Program-made: the position numbers and the translations under genes | From: Deltaproteobacteria bacterium | GTDB taxonomy: Bacteria; Myxococcota_A; UBA796; UBA2385 | Direction of reading: 5' to 3' | Length of the DNA: 5,543 nt | Assembly (NCBI GenBank): GCA_947462115.1 | Contig: CANHON010000314.1 | Coordinates: 1 to 5,543, forward strand | In this document: positions 3,919-5,543 of the stretch, piece by piece | Position numbering within the stretch: position 1 is the stretch's first letter | Layout: every line of letters begins with the position of its first letter | The notes under the pieces: generated by a model | What the model was told of the DNA's origin: nothing | What the model saw: only the letters and a program-made list of their open reading frames with translations | The model's database searches: none

Positions 3919-5543
3919 TCGGCGCCGCTCGCGCCGCAGCACTTCTTGTACTTGCGGCCGCTCTCGCAGGGACAGGGATCGTTCCGCCCGACGCCGTAGC
4001 GCTCGGCCCAGGCGCGGGTGTCGGCCCCGGCGGCGGGCGGCCCGACCGGGCGCGGCTCTTCTTCCTCCGCCTCCCCTTCGTCGGTCAGCTCGTCGTCCTC
4101 GCCCATGGTGGCCCCAAGCTCGGCCGCGTCGGCGGAGCCCCAGGCCGACCCTTCGAGCGCCTCTGCGCTCCCACTCCCGTCGCCGGCCTCGGCCGGATCG
4201 CCGGCGGCGTCCTCGCCCCCGTCGGTGCCCTCGTCCGCGCCGGGGTCGGTGTCGGGCTCGTCCTCGTCGCTGAGCTCGTCCCCTTCCCCGTCGCTGTCGC
4301 CCGCGGCGGCGTCCAGGTGGGCCGCGGCGCGCGCGGCGTAGATCTGCGCGAGCCGGCTGCGCACCTCGTCCAGGGTGAGCTCGGGGCGGGTCCACGGCCG
4401 GCCGCCGGGGGGCAAGGCCGACTGCCCCGCCCGGGCGCCAGCGAGGGCCTCCTCCTCTTCGCCGTCCTGGTAGTCGTCCTCGTCGATGGCGGGCTGGCCG
4501 CCGGCCTGCATGTGCATCAAGCGGGTGACCACCGACTCGTCGCGGAGCGAGGTCATGAGCCGGAACATGTCGGTCCCTTCTCGCTTGAACTCCAGGAGCG
4601 GGTTCTTCTGGCCGTAGCCCCGCAGGCCGATGCCGTCCCGGAGGCGATCCATGGCCAGGAGGTGGTCTTTCCAGTGCTGGTCGGTGATCTCGAGGAGGAG
4701 CATGCGCTCCACCCCGCGCAGGTGGTCGGCGCCGGCCGCCGCCTCCCGGGCCTCGTAGGCGGCGGTGGCGTCGCTCAGCATGCGCCCGCGGAGCTCCTCG
4801 AAGGAGTAGTCCCGGAGCTTCTCGTCCGCCTCCTCCCAGCGCACCGTGAAGATCTCCTCCATGCGGGCGCGGATCCGGCCGACATGCCAGGACTCGGGGT
4901 TGGCGTCCTGGGCGGCGTACTCGCCGAGGACGTCGTCCACGAGGCTCTCGATCGCCTTGAGGATCATCTCGCGGATCTGCTCGCCCATCAGCGCCTTGCG
5001 CCGCATCTCGTAGATGCTCCGGCGCTGCAGGTTCATGACGTCGTCGTACTCGAGCAGGTTCTTGCGGATGTTGAAGTTGTGGCCCTCGACCTTCTTTTGG
5101 GCGTCCTCGATCGAGGAGTTGATCCACCGGTGCTCGATGGCCTCGTCGTCCTGCAGGCCCATGCGCTCCATCCAGCCGACGAGCTTGTCGCCCTGGAAGA
5201 TGCGGAGCAGGTCGTCCTCCAGCGCCATGTAGAACCGGCTCGAGCCGGGGTCGCCCTGTCGGCCGGAGCGCCCGCGGAGCTGGTTGTCGATGCGGCGGCT
5301 CTCGTGCCGTTCGGTGCCGATGATGTGGAGCCCCCCGGCCGCCTTCACCTTGGCCTTCTGCTCCTCGCAGTCCGGCGCGTACTTGGCGACCAGGGCGGCG
5401 AAGGCCTCGCTGTGGGTGTGCTCGTGGGCGGTGGGCCCGAAGGTCTCGCGCAGATCGGCGAGGGCCAGGGCCTCGGGATCGCCGCCGAGCTTGATGTCGG
5501 TGCCGCGGCCCGCCATGTTGGTGGAGATGGTGATCGCGCCGAG
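3915..5543 (-). CDS. secA: Preprotein translocase ATPase SecA, C-terminal part (5' end beyond the window)
   Basis: SecA is the cytoplasmic ATPase that pushes unfolded preproteins through the SecYEG channel. The visible 542 residues (numbered from the first whole codon at the window edge) start inside nucleotide-binding domain 2. NMAGRGTDIKLGG lies at 9-21. The arginine-finger region, RIDNQLRGRSGRQGDPGSS, is at 84-102. The helical wing and scaffold follow, with HWKDHLLAMDRLRDGI at 290-305. The protein ends in a zinc/SecB-binding tail with Cys at 524, 526, 535 and 536 (CxCx8CC; E. coli has CxCx8CH). The first visible residue corresponds to about residue 497 of E. coli SecA. Between the scaffold helix and the zinc motif it is about 120 residues longer than E. 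coli, mostly an acidic low-complexity linker (416-496, no Lys or Arg). The frame is open to the window edge, so the start is not seen; the Met at 5514-5516 is internal. The stop is TGA. Identification is secure from the motifs. Confidence 0.97.
   Translation of the reverse strand, partial: LGAITISTNMAGRGTDIKLGGDPEALALADLRETFGPTAHEHTHSEAFAALVAKYAPDCEEQKAKVKAAGGLHIIGTERHESRRIDNQLRGRSGRQGDPGSSRFYMALEDDLLRIFQGDKLVGWMERMGLQDDEAIEHRWINSSIEDAQKKVEGHNFNIRKNLLEYDDVMNLQRRSIYEMRRKALMGEQIREMILKAIESLVDDVLGEYAAQDANPESWHVGRIRARMEEIFTVRWEEADEKLRDYSFEELRGRMLSDATAAYEAREAAAGADHLRGVERMLLLEITDQHWKDHLLAMDRLRDGIGLRGYGQKNPLLEFKREGTDMFRLMTSLRDESVVTRLMHMQAGGQPAIDEDDYQDGEEEEALAGARAGQSALPPGGRPWTRPELTLDEVRSRLAQIYAARAAAHLDAAAGDSDGEGDELSDEDEPDTDPGADEGTDGGEDAAGDPAEAGDGSGSAEALEGSAWGSADAAELGATMGEDDELTDEGEAEEEEPRPVGPPAAGADTRAWAERYGVGRNDPCPCESGRKYKKCCGASGAD
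4056..4298 (-). other. Acidic, disordered-looking linker segment of SecA
   Basis: This segment encodes 81 residues of the SecA C-terminal linker, of which 34 are Asp or Glu and none is Lys or Arg; most of the rest are Gly, Ala, Ser, Thr and Pro. It lies between the helical scaffold domain and the zinc tail. In known SecA proteins the linker is poorly conserved and partly autoinhibitory, but it is usually far shorter. The composition suggests an intrinsically disordered region. Any specific function here is inference. Confidence 0.8.

Noticed and set aside
3895..5127. 410-codon minus-strand frame overlapping secA
   Set aside because: It is dominated by Arg, Gly and Pro, lies wholly over secA in another frame, and secA has all its conserved motifs in its own frame.
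1..5543. CRISPR arrays, insertion sequences, tRNA or rRNA genes, or a new defence or biosynthetic system
   Set aside because: No regularly spaced repeats, transposase motifs or RNA-gene features were seen. Every coding region is a standard housekeeping gene.

Overview
This window is a stretch of core bacterial housekeeping genes, all on the minus strand, so transcription runs from high to low coordinates. It is strongly GC-rich. All five visible stop codons are TGA, and TTA, CTA and TCA codons are almost absent. The gene order rpsB-tsf-pyrH-frr-uppS is the classic proteobacterial-type cluster. The EF-Ts is the short form (216 residues), and SecA keeps a C-terminal zinc-binding tail. This fits a high-GC Gram-negative bacterium, perhaps of the Myxococcota/Deltaproteobacteria type. 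That placement is inference from gene order and protein style, not a database match.

Layout in transcription order: (1) 5543-3915, the C-terminal ~540 residues of SecA, the preprotein translocase motor, cut by the window edge. (2) 3914-3599, a 316-base gap with no credible gene, probably the rpsB promoter and a long structured 5' leader; several short perfect inverted repeats lie in it, and one segment is complementary to the rpsB Shine-Dalgarno. (3) 3598-2804 rpsB (ribosomal protein S2). (4) a 93-base gap with a nested hairpin. (5) 2710-2060 tsf (EF-Ts). (6) 2005-1280 pyrH (UMP kinase). (7) 1249-686 frr (ribosome recycling factor). (8) 686-1 uppS (undecaprenyl diphosphate synthase), overlapping frr by one base and cut by the window edge.

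The genes join translation (S2 in the small subunit, EF-Ts recharging EF-Tu, RRF splitting post-termination ribosomes) to pyrimidine nucleotide supply (PyrH) and to the lipid carrier for cell-wall synthesis (UppS). SecA upstream adds protein export. All coding regions look intact, with their key catalytic motifs present.

I found no mobile element, CRISPR array, tRNA, rRNA or new multi-gene system. The parts worth a second look are non-coding: the rpsB leader, the rpsB-tsf gap, and the long acidic linker of SecA.
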